From: Budorcas taxicolor
Taxonomy: Eukaryota; Chordata; Mammalia; Artiodactyla; Bovidae
Assembly (NCBI RefSeq): GCF_023091745.1
Contig: NC_068915.1
Span: forward strand, 32,852,001-32,916,000
Reading direction: 5' to 3'
DNA: 64,000 nucleotides
Positions 11,690 to 23,334 of this stretch are shown piece after piece (position 1 is the stretch's first letter; every line of letters starts with the position of its first letter). The position numbers and the translations under genes were made by a program. The notes below the pieces were generated by a model, which worked only from the letters and a program-made list of their open reading frames with translations, was not told where the DNA came from and ran no database searches.

Positions 11690-12203
11690 CCAGTTCAGTT
11701 CAGTCTCTCAGACCTGTCCAACTATTTGTGACTCCGTGAACCTCAGCACAGCAGGTCTCTCTGTCCATCACTAAATCCTGGAGTTCACCCAAACCCATGT
11801 CCATCGAGTCGATAATGACATCCAACCATCTCATCATCTATCGTCCCCTTTTCCTCCTGCTCTCAATCGTTCCCAGCATCAGGGTCTTTTCAAATGGGTC
11901 AGCTCTTCTCAACAAGTGGCCAAAGTACTGGAGTTTCAGCTTCAACATCAGTCTCTCCAAAGAACACCCAGGATTGATATCCTTTAGGATGGACTGGTTG
12001 GAACTCCTTGCAGTCCAAGGGACTCTCAAGAGTATCCTCCAACACCACAGTTCAAAAGCATCTATTCTCCAGCGCTCTGCCTTCTTTATACCACAACTCT
12101 CATATCCATACATGACTACAGGAAAAACCATAGCCTTGACTAGACAGACCTTTGCTGGTAAAATAATATCTTTGCTTTTTAATATGCTGTCTAGGCTGGT
12201 CAG
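11690..12203 (-). mobile_element. BovB LINE 3' segment (segment A)
   Basis: This reverse-oriented BovB starts with the CAGTTCAGTTCAGT tail and extends upstream in the element as far as the coding block just before the region encoding TNLDS. The minus frame 11838-12131 reads through VVMYGYESC and the GRRKRGR block. It stops abruptly where a plus-strand BovB begins. With the 13435-14095 segment it appears to form one older minus-strand element, about 140 bp of which is missing at the break. Confidence 0.88.
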
Positions 12204-13434
12204 TCTTCAGCAATACGTGAACTGTGAACTTCCAGATGTTCAAACTGGTCTTAGAAAAGGCAGAGGAACCAGTGATCAAATTGCCAACATCCGCTGGATC
12301 ATGGAAAAAGCAAGAGCGTTCCAGAAAAACATCTATTTCTGCTTTATTGACTATGCCAAACACTTCGACTATGTGGATCACAATAAACTGAAAAATTCTG
12401 AAAGAGATGGGAATACCAGACCACCTGACCTGCCTCTTGAGAAACCTGCATGCAGGTCAGGAAGCAACAGTGAGAACTGGACATGGAACAACAGACTGGT
12501 TCCAAATAGGAAAAGGAGTATGTCAAGGCTGTATATTGTCACCCTGCTTATTTAACTTATATGCAGAGTACATCATGAGAAATGCTGGGCTGGGAGAAAC
12601 ACAAGCTGGAATCAAGATTTCCGGGGGAAATATCAATAACCTCAGCTATGCAGATGACACCACCCTTATGGCAGAAGGTGAAGAGGAGCTCAAAAGCCTC
12701 TTGATGAAAGTGAAAGAGGAGAGTGAAAAAGTTGGCTTAAAGCTCAACATTCAGAAAACTAAGATCATGACATGTGGTCCCATCTCTTCATGGGAAATAG
12801 ATGGGGAAACAGTGGAAACAGTGTCAGACTTTATTTTGGGGGGCTCCAAAATCACTGCAGATGGTGACTGCAGCCATGAAATTAAAAGACACTTACTCCT
12901 TGGAAGGAGAGTTATGACCAACCTAGATAGCATATTCAAAAGCAGAGACATTACATGGCCAACAAAGGTCGATTTAGTCAAGGCGATGGTTTTTCCAGTG
13001 GTCATGTATGGATGTGAAAGTTGGACTGTGAAGAAAGATGAGCGCTGAAGAATTAATGCTTTTGAACTGTGGTGATGGAGAAGACTCTTGAGAGTCCCTT
13101 AGACTGCAAGGAGATCCAACCAGTCCATTCTAAAGGAGATCAGTCCTGGGTGTTCTTTGGAGGGACTGATGCTAAAGCTGAAACTCCAATACTCTGGCCA
13201 CCTCATGCAAAGAGTTGACTCATTGGAAAAGACTCTGATGCTGGGAGGGATTGGGGGCAGGAGGAGAAGGGGACGACAGAGGAAGAGATTGCTGGATGGC
13301 ATCACTGACTTGATGGACGTCAGTCTGGGTGAACTCCGGGAGTTGGTGATGGACAGGGAGGCCTGGTGTGCTGCAATTCACAGGGTCACAAAGAGTTGGA
13401 CACGACTGAGCGACTGAACTGAACTGAACTGATA
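12204..13434 (+). mobile_element. BovB LINE, 5'-truncated (segment B)
   Basis: This plus-strand copy of ~1.23 kb runs from the middle of the reverse-transcriptase domain (CTTCAGCAATACGTGAACTG) to the GAACTGAACTGAACTGA tail. It retains a long RT frame. It lies between two minus-strand BovB segments, consistent with insertion into an older copy. I could not find a matching target duplication, so deletion or rearrangement at the site is possible. Confidence 0.9.
12407..13048 (+). pseudogene. BovB reverse transcriptase fragment
   Basis: This 213-codon open frame encodes the C-terminal RT palm and following region of the BovB polyprotein. It has the GVCQGCILSP block, the catalytic YADD box (LSYADDTTLM), an ITADGDCSHEIKRHLLLG block and VVMYGCESWTVKK. 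The endonuclease and N-terminal RT motifs are absent, and the full BovB ORF is around a thousand codons. It stops at a TGA at 13046-13048, where other copies here keep CGA, a likely CpG-deamination stop. The 252-codon frame 11797-12555 is a chimera of antisense segment A and sense segment B, not a gene. Confidence 0.88.
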
Positions 13435-14095
13435 GGACCTAATACCATGATCTTAGTTTTCTGATGTTGAGCTTTAAGCCAACTTTTTCACTCTCCTCTT
13501 TCACTTTCATCAAGAGGCTTTTGAGTTCTTCTTCACTTTCTGCCATAAGGGTGGTGTCATCTGCATATCTGAAGTTATTCATATTTCTCCCAGCAATCTT
13601 GATTTCAGCTTGTACTTCCTCCAGCCCAGCGTTTCTCATGATGTACTCTGCATAGAAGTTAAATAAGCATGGTGACAATATACAACCTTGACGTACTCCT
13701 TTTCCTATCTGGAACCAGTCTGTTATTCCATGTCCAGTTCTAACTGTTGCTTCCTGACCTGCATACAGATTTCTCCAGAGGCAGGTCAGGTGGTCTGGTA
13801 TTCCCATCTCTTTCAGAATTTTCCACAGTTCATTGTTATCCACACAGTCAAAGGCTTTGGCATAGTCAATAAAGCAGAAATAGATGTTTTTCTGGAACTC
13901 TCTTGCTGTTTCCATGATCCAGCGGATGTTGGCAATTTGATCTCTGGTTCCTCTGCCTTTTTAAAACCAGCTTGAACATCTGGAAGTTCACGGTTCATGT
14001 ATTCCCGAAGCCTGGCTTGGAGAATTTTAAGCATTACTTTACTACCGTGTGAGATGAGTACATTTTTGCAGTCGTTTGATCATTCTTTGGCATTG
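13435..14095 (-). mobile_element. BovB LINE RT segment (segment C)
   Basis: This reverse-oriented BovB covers the RT core. Its minus frame 13439-13915 (158 codons) has IDYAKAFDCVD, GVRQGCILSP and FRYADDTTLM. It is the upstream continuation of the 11690-12203 segment in element order. It ends near the block TTCTTTGGCATTG, and no further upstream BovB sequence follows. Confidence 0.88.
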
Positions 14096-15254
14096 TTGGC
14101 AATGATTGAGCATAAATGGGACTGAGAATAATATTTCTTTATTATGTTGATTATGCTCATATTGTGAGCCAATAAAAATTTTGATAAAATATTTAAGTGT
14201 GTTTATATTCATATGTACTCAACTATACCTCATGCAGTCTTTACTACATGTTTTATTTGATTTCAACAATGTATACATTTTACAAACTTCTCATTTTTAG
14301 GTTCTCTTCCCTTCACTTAAGTTTTTGTACATGTTGGTCTTCATACTGTATTAATTACCAATATACCATTTTTCTAATCAGTCAGTGTATAATTTACTAA
14401 GGTTATAGTAAAACAAATCTGCATTAAAACTAATTCACTAAAAATGAAAATCAATATTGCTGTTCCCCAGAGGAGACTTATTTGAACACGTCTGTGGACC
14501 ATGTAAGTTTACTTGGCCATGGAGTCCCCAAGTATGAGAAATGCACTTATTATTTGATTAATTTTCAACAAGAAGTTTAGTGCTGTGAGAACCAGCTATT
14601 TATAAAGGAAAGATTGGAAAATAATATGACTGTGTGAGCTGATGGAAATGGCAACTATTATTTGGTTTGGAAAATAAACATGAAGGGACTCTACTGTGAC
14701 TCAGAAGAGCACTTGACACCCTTCAGCTGATTTCACTCACACAGATGTACACAATCTGCCCTTAGCTGGTCTGCCAACAGTTTGCCTAGGGCGATATTAC
14801 CATAGACACTTCTAAAGAAATTTTTATTTTTTTTCTCTACAGGGTCTTAACCCTTTAATTTTTTTACTTTACTGACAGAAGGAAATCACATCAACAAAAC
14901 AAATCTACTTTTGAGGACTGAAGAAACATCATTACATACATATGAACTGCAATATATTTTATGTAAAGTTATTTTTGTAAACTAAATGCATTAATATCTG
15001 ACGTATATACTTACGGTTGCTTTTAAATACTAAATATAATACCACTATTATAAAAGTATTTCATTTAAGGAAAATAATTAATATATGAACTCTTAGGATT
15101 GCAAGTACTGTTTGGTAATCTCATTTAGTGTTTCTCAGCCCTACTGAATATTTGAGATGCTTTAAAGAAATGAATAAACAAAACTTTCTCAGGCTTTACA
15201 GAAGATCTGCTGAAAGGAACTGAAAAAAGGGATAGTACAAGAATAAATCTAGGA
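14096..15254. other. Unassigned AT-rich DNA
   Basis: No gene or family was recognised. The open frame 14197-14400 is low-complexity. Confidence 0.5.
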
Positions 15255-16055
15255 CTCTGTATTAATTTGAAAGTTACCAGGTTGGTCTCATCATTTGCAA
15301 ATACTTTCTCCCATTCCATAGGCTGTCTGGTTTTGGTTTCCTTTACTGTTCAAAAGCTTGTAAGCGTCATTAAGATTCATTTGTTTATTTTTGCTTTCAT
15401 TTCTACCGCCTTGGGAGACTGACCTAGGAAAACATTGGTTAGATTTATATCAAAGAATACTCTGCCCATGATCCCTTCTAGGAGTTTTAGGTGTCTTTTC
15501 TTATATTTATGTTTCTAAGCCATTTTGAATTTATTTTTGTGCATGGTGTGATGGTGTATTCCAATTCATTGACAGATGAATGTATAAAGAAGATGTGGTA
15601 CGTATATACAATGGAATATTACTCAGCCATAAAAAGAACAAAATAATGCCATTTGTAGAAACATGAATGCAACTACAGATTATTGTACTAAGTGAAGTAA
15701 ATCAGAAAGAGAAAGACAAATATCAACACTGTGTGATATCACTTATATGTGGAATATAAAATAGGGCACAAGTGAACTGCTCTACAAAACAGAATTCGAC
15801 TCACAGATACAGAGAATAGACTTATGTCTGCCAAGGAGTAAGCATGGATGGACTGGGAACTGAGGGGGGTTAGAAGGTGAAAACTATTACATATACAATG
15901 GACAAACAAGGTCCTACTATATAGCACAGGGAACTATATTTGATATCCTGGCATAAGCCATAATTGAAAACAACATAAAAAAGAATGAATAGATATATAC
16001 AACTGAATCACTGCTTTACAGCAGAAATTAACATGGTAAATCAACTATACTTAAA
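15255..16055 (+). mobile_element. Old L1 with 5' inversion
   Basis: The stretch ~15570-16055 is a plus-strand L1 3' portion (ATGTGGTACGTATATACAAT, GGAATATTACTCAGCCATAA, then 3' UTR). The adjacent ~15255-15570 is L1 ORF2 sequence from further upstream but on the minus strand (TTTGCAAATACTTTCTCCCA, CAAAAGCTTGTAAG). Upstream sequence inverted in front of a 3' segment is the known product of twin priming. The part between the two element segments is missing at the junction. All frames are broken. Confidence 0.82.
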
Positions 16056-16153
16056 GAAGGCCACCAGGCAAAATCTGGAAACCTCTGCTTTATGAAGAGA
16101 TTTCTGTCCTTCACATTTCACCCAAATGGTCCAGTAACCTTTACAAAGTGCTA

Positions 16154-16350
16154 TGAGTGAGTAAAGGTTGCTCAGTCATGTCCTTCTCTTTGTGACCCCC
16201 ATGGACTATACAGTCCATGGAATTCTCCAGGCCCTAATACTGGAGTAGGTAGCAAATCCCATCTCCAGATATCTTCCCAACCCAGGGATCGAACCCAGGT
16301 CTCCCACATTGCAGGTGGATTCTTTACCAGCTGAACCACCAGGGAAGCTC
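16154..16350 (-). mobile_element. Bov-tA SINE
   Basis: This reverse copy runs from GGTTGCTCAGTCATGTCC to the tRNA head TTTACCAGCTGAACCACCAG and GGAAGCTC. It still shows the inverted B box GGGATCGAACCCAGG. A small deletion shortens the Bov-A body. Confidence 0.93.
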
Positions 16351-17398
16351 CTGCTACAGTGGAGCAGCCTAAATATTTACAGACATTATAGGTCACTTTG
16401 CAAGAGTCAAGTGAACACATTAAACAGAGATAGAGTCACTAAAGAAGGCCCCCAAACCAAGGAGATATTGAGGATACAGCTATGAATTTGTTTCAGTGAA
16501 ACCTAGCTAAGATTCAGATTGGATCTCCCATATCAGATAACTCTCTGGTGGAGTCAGGGCAAAGAATTCACATTGAGGCTCAGGAGAGAGCCAAGCAAAA
16601 CTTAGCAAAGTAAGAAAGAATTACAGTAGCAACTGTTTAGTAAAGGCACACAACACTTTCTACCTCTCTTCTCTAACCAAATACACTGGAGTAGTTATAC
16701 CTTAAAAAGAAAGAGAGGGATATATATCTCAGAGTCAGCCTATGATCAGCCTCCTTTCCACTCTAAGCTATCATTTTCTCAGTTTAAAGTCACACAGGAA
16801 AGATGGAAGAAAACACAATTTAAACCAAACTTGAGACCAGAGTTATAACTGAATATTAATAACAAAATGGATTAGAAAAAATTAAAAATTTATACCAATG
16901 GCATTAAAGCATGGGGCATGATTATCTGAGATGAAACTATTCATTGGGAAAAATTCATAATTATGCCCAAACCGAAGTAAGACTACTCAATAAATCAAGC
17001 AAAATATATTAATACAGACTATAGAAATTTAAGTTTACTTTTTTTGGAACTACATCACAGTGGGGCTAGTCTCTATTAAAATCCCTAAGAAACCTGGCTT
17101 GTTTCTAAGTCAGCTCTTCCTTATGCTGTCCTTATTTCATGTTTTGTTGGATTTGAGCACAGTACCAGATATTTATAACTGCTGTATCTATTGTAAGATT
17201 TATCCCATTGCTCTTTTTGTTTCCCACATCTGTCATTCAGCATATCACCTTTTTATCTCTCTCAACTTTAACTTGCAAGTTTGATATAGGCTCCCTCAAT
17301 GTTTTCATGGCTGTTTCAAAGATTTGAAACAAATGAGAGAAAATTCAGGCAAGGGCCCTGAATCTTAACTGAAGGAAGCTTTCTCTACTTTTATATGC
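16351..17398. other. Unassigned AT-rich DNA
   Basis: No gene was recognised. The plus-strand frame 17060-17284 (74 codons) is hydrophobic and Cys/Phe-rich, with no domain I can name, and no splice context or homology supports it. Confidence 0.45.
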
Positions 17399-17592
17399 TG
17401 ATAGAGGTGGCACAGCAGTAAAGAGTCCACCTGCAGTACAGGAGACATGTTTCAATCTCTGGGTAAGGAAGATCTTGACCTAAGAAACAGCAACCCATTC
17501 CAATATTCTTGCCTGGAGAATCCCATGGACAGAGGAGCCTGGCAGACTACAATCCATGGAGTCACAAAGAGTTGCACATAACTGAGAACGCA
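17399..17592 (+). mobile_element. Bov-tA SINE, decayed
   Basis: The degenerate head AGAGGTGGCACAGCAGTAAA leads into a recognisable body (ATTCTTGCCTGGAGAATCCC, ATGGACAGAGGAGCCTGGCA) and a worn end GAGTTGCACATAACTGAGAA. Confidence 0.88.
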
Positions 17593-17659
17593 CACACTTC
17601 TATTATGGAGCACAAAGGCAAAGATCTCCATGATATCCCATCTCCCTCAACTGACTGGG

Positions 17660-17870
17660 ATATAACATTATGGTTAAAAACCTGAATTCCAGGACCAGAC
17701 AATCTGTGATTAAAACTACACGCCTGCTACTGGTTGACCTGAGTTTATACAATGAAGAAAGTAATATCATCTACTTAGATGATAGAACTGTTGACAAGAT
17801 CAAATGAGTTAAGAAATATGAAATAATTAGAAATATCAGGTATACAAAACTCTTATATAAATATTAGATA
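17660..17870 (+). mobile_element. MIR SINE remnant
   Basis: The MIR block order is preserved: ATTATGGTTAAAAACCTGAA, CCAGACAATCTGTGATTAAA, a GTTGACCTGAG core region, then GTAATATCATCTACTTAGAT and GATCAAATGAGTTAAGAAAT. Divergence is high, as expected for this mammalian-wide family. Confidence 0.7.
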
Positions 17871-17982
17871 TTTTTACTAGATGATGGTTATTAAAGTCCA
17901 GATACAGGACATTGACTACAATTGCCTAATAATCACAATCCTATCACAGGCAAACAAATATAAATGTATATCTGGCATAACT

Positions 17983-18036
17983 TGGGCTTCCCTGGTGGCG
18001 CAGATGGTAAAGAATCCGCCTGCAATGTGGGCAACC
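17983..18036 (+). mobile_element. Bov-tA head fragment
   Basis: Only the tRNA-derived 5' part is present (GGGCTTCCCTGGTGGCGCAG, ATGGTAAAGAATCCGCCTGC). It stops at GGGCAACC with no Bov-A body or tail. The head is very well preserved, so the loss is a 3' truncation or deletion, which is unusual because SINE truncations are normally at the 5' end. Confidence 0.85.
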
Positions 18037-18351
18037 TTTCATTCTGTAAAGCCAATCCAGATTCTGGTTATTATTTTTTCTAATAATTTCTTATAGATTT
18101 GTCTGAAAAAGTTTTCTTCACATTTTTGAAAAAATATTTACTTAATTGTTTAAATAGCGAACAAGTGACCTCAAAAAATGTATCAATTATGTAAATAAAC
18201 TGTCCAACTGTGCAAAACTTTTAGAATATATTCTGGCTGTCATCATTTATTTTGTTGTTATAGAGACTGTAAAGGTGTTTAAAAAGAAAATCAAAGGGAA
18301 ATTCTTTTTTCGTTAATCCTCGTGGTATAAATGGCATCTCTACTTGAGAGG

Positions 18352-18580
18352 GGGCTTCCCATGTGGTGCTAATAGTTAAGAACCCACCTGCCAATACAGG
18401 AGACATAAGAGACATGGGTTCAATTCCTGGGTCAGGAAGATCCCTCGGGGGGAGGGCATGGCAACCCACTCCAGTATTCTTGCCTGGAGAATCCCATGGA
18501 CAGAGGAGACTGGTGGGCTAGAGTCCATAGGGTTGCACAGACTTGGACATGACTGAAGTGACTTAGTACATATGCATGTG
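18352..18580 (+). mobile_element. Bov-tA SINE with TSD
   Basis: This is a complete copy from the GGCTTCCCATGTGGTGCTAA head to the TAGTACATATGCATGTG end. Exact 9 bp repeats CTTGAGAGG flank it at 18343-18351 and 18581-18589. Confidence 0.95.
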
Positions 18581-18983
18581 CTTGAGAGGAAGCAGAACAT
18601 GCTATGAAACTCTCTCAAAGAATTGGCAGTAAGACAGAAACCCATTTTACCAGATTTGGCTGTAGTTCTGTGATATACTACTTGAATAACACATTGCACA
18701 AGAGACACTGTTGAAAGAGCAAGGTTTGTGTATCTAAGTGTTTTCTTTCAGAAAACTTGAGAGTTAAATCAGAGCAAAGAAGAAAATTTGGAAATAAATA
18801 TTAAAAGGCAATGGTAGGATTTTTCAATGAGAAGAGGACACGTTAAGTCGGTAGCATAGTAGCCAATGAAAAGCTGGACCAACCAGCAGGAACATATGCC
18901 TGTGGATAAAATATAGGCATCAAAGAACACAGAGAAAAGTAATATACTATACAAACACTTAAGATTGTTTGAGCTGAAAAGGA

Positions 18984-19061
18984 AATATATGTGTGTGTGT
19001 ATATATATATATTTTATATATGTATATGTATATATGTCTGTACATACATACACATACAGCC
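18984..19061. repeat. TA/TG/CA microsatellite
   Basis: This is a compound dinucleotide tract of (TG)n, (TA)n and short TATATGTATATG and ACATACATACACATAC stretches. The open frames of 70-117 codons that cross it on both strands are artefacts of the repeat. Confidence 0.9.
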
Positions 19062-19379
19062 TCCAGAAGGATTCTATAAAGTTACAACACAGTGTATTAT
19101 CCCTGTTAATATTCCATTGCACTGTAGTTGTTCAAGATTATTTTTATACTTCACAGTTGGAAACAGCAAAAGGAATAAGTTAAACAAATTAAAAATAAAA
19201 ACAAAGACCTCCCCCCCAAAAAAAACAGGATATGCTGAATAGTAGTAGTTTTTAATAAATGAACCAAAATTAGATATTCAAAACTATGCACAGAATTTTT
19301 TAGCTCTATAATATCAACTTGTGAGAATTTCATCTTGAAAGAAAGAATGTTAGAAGAAATGTTTTTCTTTAATTACCAC

Positions 19380-20398
19380 ATGGGAATGCCAGACGAACTC
19401 ACCTGCCTTTTGAAAAACCTGTATGCAGGTCAAGAAACAAAAGTTAGAACTTGACATGGAACAAAAGACTGGTTCAAAATTGGGAAAAGAAATACATCAA
19501 GGTTATATATTCTCACCCTGTTTATTTAACTTATATGCAGAGTACATCATGAGAAATGCTGGGCTGGATGAAGCACAAGCTCAAATCAAGATTGCCAGGA
19601 GAAATATCAATAACCTCAGATATGCAGGTAATACCACCCTTATGGAAGAAAGCGAAGAGGAACTAAAGAGCCTCTTGATGAAAGTGAAAGATGAGATTGA
19701 AAAAGTCGGCTTAAAACTCAACATTTAAAAAACAAAGATCATCACATCTGGTCCCATCACTTCATGGCAAATAGATGGGGAAACAATGGAAACAGTGACA
19801 GACTTTATTTTCTTAGGCTCCAAAATCACTGTAGATGGGGACTGTAGACATGAAATTAACATGCTTGCTCCCCGGGAAAAAAGCCATGACCAACCTGGAC
19901 AGCATATGAAAAAGCGAAGACATTACTTTGCAGACAAACACTCATCGAGATAAAGCTATGGTTTTTCCAACAGTCATGTATGGATGTGAGAGCTGGACCA
20001 TAAATAAGGCTAAATGCCAAAGAATTGATGTTTTTGAACTGTGATGTTAGAGAAGACTTTTGAAGGTTGCTTGGACTGCAAGGAGATCCAATCAGTCAAT
20101 CCTAAAGGAAATTAACCCTCAATATTCACTGGAAGGGCTGATGCTAAAGCTGAAGTTCCAATACTTTGGCCACCTGATGTGAAGAACTGACTCATTAGGA
20201 AAAACCTGATGTTGGGAAAGTTTGAAGGTGGGAGGAGAAGGGGATAGCAGAGGGAAAGATGGTTGGATGGCATCACGGACTCAATGGACTTGATTTTGAA
20301 CAGGCTCTGGGAGATGGTGAAGGACAGGGATGCCTGGTGTGCTGCAGTCCATGGTATTGCAAAGAGTGAAATATGACTAAGCAACTGAACAACAACAG
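19380..20398 (+). mobile_element. BovB LINE, 5'-truncated, older copy
   Basis: This ~1.0 kb copy runs from the RT block TGGGAATGCCAGACGAACTC to an end GCAACTGAACAACAACAG. The frame 19423-19728 shows the RT palm with the catalytic box changed to YAGN (both aspartates lost). The lysine-rich changes and frame breaks after 19728 mark a dead copy. Confidence 0.9.
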
Positions 20399-20610
20399 TA
20401 TACTGCACTGAAAAATTTTTAATTAATTGTTACATGCATTCCAGAAGTTTTCGGTTAGCTCAAACACTTAGTATTTTCATATTTATTAAATTAAAAGTAT
20501 GTTGCCCATCCCCCAAAGGAAAGCACTTTCACATACTGATGGTTAATATAGATAATATTATTTTTGTCCTCCAAGAATCGTTCGTTTAAAGGCAATTGTG
20601 ACTTTAACGT

Positions 20611-22345
20611 TCAGTTCAGTGAAGTTCAGTCACTCAGTCATGTCCAACTCTTTGCAACCCCATGAACTGCAGCACAGCAGGCCTCTCTGTCCATCACCAA
20701 CTCCCGGAGTTCACCCAACCTCATGTCCATTGAGTCGGTGATGGCATCCAGCCATCTCATCCTCAATCGTCCCCTTCTCCTCCTGCCCCTAATCCCTCCA
20801 AGCATCAGAGTCTTTGCCAATGAGTCAACTCTTTGCATGAGGTGGCCAAAGTATTGGAGTTTCAGCTTTAGCATCAGTCCCTCCAAAGAACACCCAGGAC
20901 TGATCTCCTTTAGAATGGACTGGTTGGATCTCCTTGCAGTCCAAGGGACTCTCAAGAGTCTTCTCCAACACCACAGTTCCAAAGCATCAATTCTTCGGCG
21001 CTCAGCTTTCTTCACAGTCCAACTCTCATATCCATACATGACTACTGGAAAAACCATAGCGTTGACTAGATGGACCTTTTTGGCAAAGTAATGTCTCTGC
21101 TTATGAATATGCTATCTAGGTTGGTCATAACTTTTCCTCCAAGGAGTAAGTGTCTTTTAATTTCATGGCTGCAGTCACCATCTGCAGTGATTTTGGAGGC
21201 CCCCAAAATAAAATCTGACACTGTTTCTACTGTTTCCCCATCTGTTTCCCATGAAGTGATGGGACCAGATGCCATGGTTTTAGTTTTCTGAAAGTTGAGC
21301 TTTAAGCCAACTTTTCACTCTCCTCTTTCACTTTCATCAAGAGGCTTTTGAGCTCCTCTTCACTTTCTGCCATAAGGGTGATGTCATCTGTATATCTGAG
21401 GTTATTGATATTTCTCCCGGCAATCTTGATTCCAACTTGTGCTTCTTCCAGCCCTGCGTTTCTCATGATGTACTCTGCATATAAGTTAAATAAGCAGGGT
21501 GACAATATACAACCTTGACGTACTCCTTTTCCTATTTGGAACCAGTCTGTTGTTCCATGTCCAGTTCTTACTGTTGCTTCCTGACCTGCATATAAGTTTC
21601 TCAAGATGTTCCAGCTTGAACATCTGGAAGTTCACAGTTCATGTATTGATGAAGCCTGGCTTGGAGAATTTTGAGCATTACTTTACTAGCGTGTGAGATG
21701 AGTGCAATTGTGCAGTAGTTTGATCATTCTTTGGCATTGCCTTTCTTAGGGACTGGAATGAAAACTGACCTTTTCCAGTCCTGTGGCCACTGCTGAGTTT
21801 TCCAAATTGCATAGGAGACAGTGATAAAGACCATCCCCATGGAAAAGAAATGCAAAAAAGCAAAATGGCTGTTTGGGGAGGACTTACAAATAGCTGTGAA
21901 AAGAAGAGAAGTGAAAAGCAAGGAGAAAAGGAATGTTTTAGCATCTGAATGCAGAGTTCCAAAGAACAGCAAGGAGAGATAAGAAAGCCTTCCTCAGCGA
22001 TTAGTGCAAAGAAATAGAGGAAAACAACAGAATGGGAAAGACTAGAGATCTCTTCAAGAAAACTAGAGATACTAAGGGAATATTTCATGCAAAGATGGGC
22101 TCGATAAAGGACAAAAATGGTATGGACCTAACAGAAGCAGAAGATATTAAGAAGAGGTGGCAAGAATACACAGAAGAACTGTACAAAAAAGAGCTTCACA
22201 ACCCAGATAATCATGATGTTGTGATCACTCACCTAGAGCCAGACATCCTGGAATGTGAAGTCAAGAGGTCCTTAGAAAGCATCATCACAAACAAAGCTAG
22301 TGGAGGTGATGGAATTCCAGTTGAGCTATTTCAAATCCTGGAAGA
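20611..22345 (-). mobile_element. BovB LINE with 5' inversion and 12 bp TSD
   Basis: 20611-21810 is minus-strand BovB from the TCAGTTCAG tail through the RT domain, with a ~200 bp internal deletion near 21605. 21811-22345 is plus-strand BovB from just upstream in the element, starting at the block ATAGGAGACAGTGATAAAG and ending about 40 bp before the point the minus part reaches. The whole is bounded by TGACTTTAACGT (20599-20610) and TGACTTTAATGT (22346-22357). This is the layout expected from twin priming. The plus frame 22032-22345 encodes the linker before the RT (MGKTRDLFKK, KRWQEYTEELYKKELH); the minus frames 20638-21057 and 21302-21604 encode the RT C-terminal part (catalytic box YTDD). 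Confidence 0.93.
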
Positions 22346-22357
22346 TGACTTTAATGT

Positions 22358-23240
22358 AATGTTTACAAATTTGGGGTATGCTTTCACAGACAGCAAGATC
22401 CACAATTATGTTAATGTTCTTTTCAATATGAAGACACGGAAGCCAGTGCCAAATCCTCACTTATCAGAAAATCTTCTATGTGAAGTTCTAGATGAATCTT
22501 AATATCTTCTCACATAGTATAGTGATTCCTAGGTTCCCCAAAACCACACCAAATAGTGTCAGATACAACACAAATTCACAAGGGGTAAAGGAAATTTAAG
22601 GATTAAAAGAAAGCAGTCTATCAGATTATTCTGACATAACCCCTCTATGACAATATCCTGGAAAAATATACCCTAGGACTAGGTGTCTGCAGTAATGCAG
22701 AATTCACTGTTTCCTAAGGCACCCCATTCTAGAACCAATCATAGAGACTTATTCCTCAGGGTAAGTTTAAAGTCTTCCTCATTACAACTTCACTGATGAA
22801 TCCCAGTTCTTTCCTCTGCAGTGCTGTAGAAACGTTAAAGCATCTTTTACAAGAGAACTCTGCTAGTATTCAGAAAAACAGTAAAAATTGTTTATTCTCC
22901 AGGACAAAGCTCCTAGCACCGTAAGCAAGTCTTCATACATTGTGATACACATGGACTCACTCTCTGGTTTATTTTGCTCCACACAGGGTCCAGTTTATCA
23001 AATATTTCTCATAAAGTATAATCCGATATAAAAGAAGAAGAGAACTAACACCTGCTCTGATTTAGATACACAAGATCTCATGAGAGGTGTAGCACATTTT
23101 TGTTACTCATTGTACAAAACACATTTATCTTTTTCACAGATGTGATACTGTGTTTCTGTACATTGTCTTCAGCTAGATTTGCTCCTCATTTACTTTTTGA
23201 TAGTTATGGCTTATTATTATTTTCTTTTAAGAATTCTGTT
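22358..23240. other. Unassigned DNA
   Basis: No gene or repeat was recognised. The 22032-22502 open frame runs out of the BovB insert into this DNA by chance. Confidence 0.5.
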
Positions 23241-23334
23241 GAAAACTACAATGGTATCACCTCACATCAGCCAGAATGGCTATTATCAAAAAATCCACAC
23301 AATAAACTCTGGAGAGGGTGTGAAGAGAAAGGAA

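Noticed and set aside
11797..12555. 252-codon plus-strand open frame
   Set aside because: The first part is antisense of a minus-strand BovB and the rest is sense BovB in another segment; the frame only exists because the two segments abut.
11690..13434. Segments A and B as a single twin-priming product
   Set aside because: Segment A is the element's 3' end and overlaps sequence also present in segment B; twin priming would give an inverted piece from upstream of B, not a repeat of its 3' end.
18965..19242. Frames rich in Tyr, Ile, Val and Cys on both strands
   Set aside because: They are translations of the TA/TG microsatellite.
22032..22502. 156-codon frame as a possible host gene
   Set aside because: Its first two thirds are the BovB linker region; the frame then runs by chance past the insertion boundary at 22345 into unrelated DNA.
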